The notes under the pieces are model-generated. The model made no database searches. It saw nothing but the letters and a program-made list of their open reading frames with translations, and was not told the DNA's origin. This document shows positions 4,715 through 6,571 of a DNA stretch of 6,571 nt, piece after piece (positions within the stretch are counted from its first letter, which is position 1; each line of letters opens with the position of its first letter). The stretch spans positions 1 to 6,571 of the forward strand of contig JABMRZ010000405.1 of NCBI GenBank assembly GCA_013202315.1, given 5' to 3'. Both the position numbers and the translations under genes were made by a program. The DNA is from Candidatus Tariuqbacter arcticus. GTDB lineage: Bacteria; Electryoneota; Tariuqbacteria; Tariuqbacterales; Tariuqbacteraceae.

Positions 4715-6379
4715 ATGTCAAGAAAAATCATTAAAATCATCCTCAGTTTTATAATTATAATATCGGGGACAAAATCATATTCCCAGCCTTCAATGCATCC
4801 GGGCTGGCCTCAACAGGTTGGGTCGCCTGCAGGACTCCTTCAAAGACAAGGTGTGGTTGTATTCAAACACGCTGATGAAGGATGGTTGATTGGAGCGCGC
4901 TGCTGGCATGAAATTGCGCTTTTTCGACTGGATGGAACGACTCTGCCCGGCTGGCCGCAAGCGGTACCGGTAACAGATTTCCTGGTTTCAGGTATTTCTA
5001 TGGGTGATATTGATGGGGATAATGATCCGGAAATTGTTTGTGCAGCAAGAGAGCTTTATTACAACTATAGCAGGTTGTATGTTTGGCATATGGACGGAGA
5101 ACTTGATTCAATTCTGATTCGGACTATTACACCGCCTATATGGTTACAGAGTCCAACGCTTGCGGATCTGGATTCTAATGGAACCTATGAAATTCTCTAT
5201 GCCAGCGACTCCCTGCATGCGCTTCAATCGGATGGGGAAGAATTCCCGGGTTTTCCGATTGGTTGGGGAAATGACCCGGTCAGTCCCTATGGTGGAGTTG
5301 TGGTTGGTAATTTGAATGAGAATTATATACCGGATTTGGTATGGGCTTCCCTAACCAAGGTACATGCCTGGGAATTAGGAGCCGTTGAAGAGCTGCCTGG
5401 CTGGCCTATTTCGATTCCGGCAGCAAGTTGGGGCACATCGCCAATTCTTATTCCCACGGAAAATGGTACTTTTGTAGCTTTTGCAGTGGAGACTGATATC
5501 GATTATTTCCTAATTCATCTCTGGAATTCATCCGGGGAAGAGTCACCCCCTTGGCCTTTAGGCTCAGGAACTGGAACTCCAGGGTATCTTTCAGCCTGTG
5601 ATGTGGATGGGAATGGCGAACCGGATATAGTTTTCATTTCCGGTTTACCCTGGCTGTTTGCATTTCAACTGAATGGTTCTCAATGTCCCGGTTTTCCCCG
5701 TATTTTTAATGCAAACAATAGCTGGGGCGGCGTCGCAGCCATAAGTAATGAAGTTTCAGAAACGGCATGGCTTTCATTTCCCGCATTATCACCATACTCA
5801 GCGCCAAATCGAGATACAACCCTGGTTTTTCTCTCGCAAGGTACTGAAGTCTGCACGGGTTTCCCGGTGATTCTTTCTGGGAAGTGTCTCTATGAATCAC
5901 CCGCTTTGATTCCCCCGGAAAATGACACTTTGATGATCGCTATTGCCAATTCATACGGATATGTCGCAGTATGGGATATGCCTTTTCCCTGTTCCGGGTC
6001 AAGGATTGAATGGCAGATGGCGGCAGCAAATCCCCAAAGGAATGGAGTTTACATGCCAACCCCTGTGTTAAGTATTCAAAATGGATTTCGAGGCGATTTA
6101 GTCCCGCAATCACCGGGGATGGGTTCACCTTTTCCTAATCCGAGCAATGCTGGTGTTATCATTCCTTTAACCCCATATCGTGATGGAACCATTGATTTCA
6201 CCATTTACAATCTCTTGGGCAGAAAAGTGTCGAAGGGGACAGTAACAACCTATTTAGAAAATGAATCTAAAATATTTTGGAATGGTTCTGAAAGCAATGG
6301 GATACCGGTTAACTCAGGTGTGTATTTTATCAAAATCAATGATTGGGATGTTCAAAGGAAGATTGTAATCGTGCGATGA
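4715..6379 (+). CDS. Secreted FG-GAP/propeller-like protein with C-terminal type IX secretion sorting domain
   Basis: This is a 554-residue exported protein. Residues 1-23 are a signal peptide with likely cleavage SYS|Q. Residues 25-435 contain a repeat marked by Gly-Trp/Phe-Pro (GWP or GFP) at about 30, 79, 179, 229, 279, 326 and 382, mostly near 50 residues apart, which suggests beta-propeller blades. Several units carry calcium-loop-like FG-GAP motifs: DIDGDNDPEI (98-107), DLDSNGTYEI (151-160) and DVDGNGEPDI (296-305). Residues 433-446 (WQM then NPQRNGVY) match a segment common near the end of such proteins. From about 470 the sequence has the type A Por sorting/FlgD-like form: FPNPSN (473-478), then IYNLLGRKV, WNG and GVYFIKI, ending in basic KIVIVR. 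The domain directs export through the outer membrane and attachment to the surface. No catalytic residues are seen, so a binding or structural role is likely but unproven. Confidence 0.88.
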   Translation: MSRKIIKIILSFIIIISGTKSYSQPSMHPGWPQQVGSPAGLLQRQGVVVFKHADEGWLIGARCWHEIALFRLDGTTLPGWPQAVPVTDFLVSGISMGDIDGDNDPEIVCAARELYYNYSRLYVWHMDGELDSILIRTITPPIWLQSPTLADLDSNGTYEILYASDSLHALQSDGEEFPGFPIGWGNDPVSPYGGVVVGNLNENYIPDLVWASLTKVHAWELGAVEELPGWPISIPAASWGTSPILIPTENGTFVAFAVETDIDYFLIHLWNSSGEESPPWPLGSGTGTPGYLSACDVDGNGEPDIVFISGLPWLFAFQLNGSQCPGFPRIFNANNSWGGVAAISNEVSETAWLSFPALSPYSAPNRDTTLVFLSQGTEVCTGFPVILSGKCLYESPALIPPENDTLMIAIANSYGYVAVWDMPFPCSGSRIEWQMAAANPQRNGVYMPTPVLSIQNGFRGDLVPQSPGMGSPFPNPSNAGVIIPLTPYRDGTIDFTIYNLLGRKVSKGTVTTYLENESKIFWNGSESNGIPVNSGVYFIKINDWDVQRKIVIVR

Positions 6380-6388
6380 AGATTATTC

Positions 6389-6435
6389 CGCTGATATATT
6401 TCAGCGCATTCCGCGTCATTGTTGCGCTGCAGCGG
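6389..6435. other. Nested inverted repeats just after the secreted protein gene
   Basis: CGCTGA (6389-6394) pairs with TCAGCG (6401-6406) over a 6-base loop, and CGCTGCAGCG (6425-6434) is a perfect 10-bp palindrome. CCGCTG (6388-6393) can also pair with CAGCGG (6430-6435). The position ten bases after the stop suits a transcript-end structure, but no U-run follows, so it is not called a terminator. Confidence 0.4.
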
Positions 6436-6474
6436 TTCTGAATCAATCCTATTGTATTCATCGGCATCTTTATA

Positions 6475-6504
6475 ATTCGTGTTTATTCGTGTTCATTCGT
6501 GGTT
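6475..6504. repeat. Tandem decamer repeat ATTCGTGTTY
   Basis: Three consecutive 10-bp copies begin with ATTCGT and continue GTTT, GTTC and GGTT (6475-6484, 6485-6494, 6495-6504). The repeat is non-coding and lies between two palindromes. Its role is unknown. Confidence 0.75.
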
Positions 6505-6508
6505 AATT

Positions 6509-6528
6509 AGTCCGCTGTTCAGCGGACT
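6509..6528. repeat. Perfect inverted repeat built on CCGCTG
   Basis: AGTCCGCTG (6509-6517) is mirrored by CAGCGGACT (6520-6528) with only two bases between, effectively an 8-bp stem with a GTTC loop. No U-run follows on either strand. It uses the same CCGCTG/CAGCGG word as the repeats 80-120 bp upstream. Confidence 0.65.
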
Positions 6529-6549
6529 TGAAACCCGGCGGGAACGGAA

Positions 6550-6571
6550 GGTGGGTTGAGAACCCACCCTA
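6550..6571. repeat. Short palindromic repeat (TAG + 8-bp hairpin) at the window edge
   Basis: GGTGGGTT (6550-6557), a 3-base GAG loop and AACCCACC (6561-6568) form a perfect hairpin, then CTA. Read on the - strand it is TAG plus hairpin, the same plan as the element at 1076-1099. It reaches the last base of the window, so its outer part may be missing. Confidence 0.6.

Overview
The window looks like chromosomal DNA from a bacterium of the FCB superphylum or a neighbouring candidate phylum (Zixibacteria-, KSB1-, Cloacimonetes- or WOR-3-like). The phylum is an inference. The evidence is a large secreted protein that ends in a type IX secretion (Por) sorting/FlgD-like C-terminal domain, three signal peptides that all appear to be cut just before a glutamine (the 'Q-rule' described in Bacteroidetes), and short palindromic intergenic repeats. 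Strong AGGAG ribosome-binding sites precede most genes. No rRNA, tRNA, CRISPR array, transposase or phage gene is visible.

Layout. Bases 1-169 are an imperfect direct-repeat array with six copies of a 19-bp core. It runs right up to, and possibly into, the start of a secreted SH3-like protein gene (191-940). An AT-rich gap (941-1357) holds a short palindromic element and other small repeats. Next comes a tight three-gene operon on the + strand (1358-3865): a MetE/UROD-like zinc methyltransferase that starts with TTG, followed by two different CooC-family ATPases. The genes overlap by 8 and 4 bp. A gap with no recognisable gene (3866-4207) separates this operon from a small secreted protein on the - strand (4208-4591). 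That gene shares a 123-bp divergent promoter region with a 554-residue secreted beta-propeller-like protein (4715-6379). The window ends in a repeat-rich intergenic stretch (6380-6571).

How the genes work together. The operon is the metabolic core of the window. CooC ATPases load nickel into CO dehydrogenase/acetyl-CoA synthase. Core MetE-like proteins are zinc methyltransferases, and in some anaerobes they take methyl groups from corrinoid proteins of the same pathway. Their co-translation suggests a Wood-Ljungdahl or corrinoid methyl-transfer module, although no CODH/ACS subunit lies within the window. The three secreted proteins have no evident link to the operon or to each other, apart from sharing an export route and signal-peptide style.

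The points most worth a second look are the MetE-like/CooC/CooC cassette, the repeat array at the 5' end of the SH3 gene, and the pair of TAG-plus-hairpin repeats at 1076 and 6571. No wholly new system is evident.
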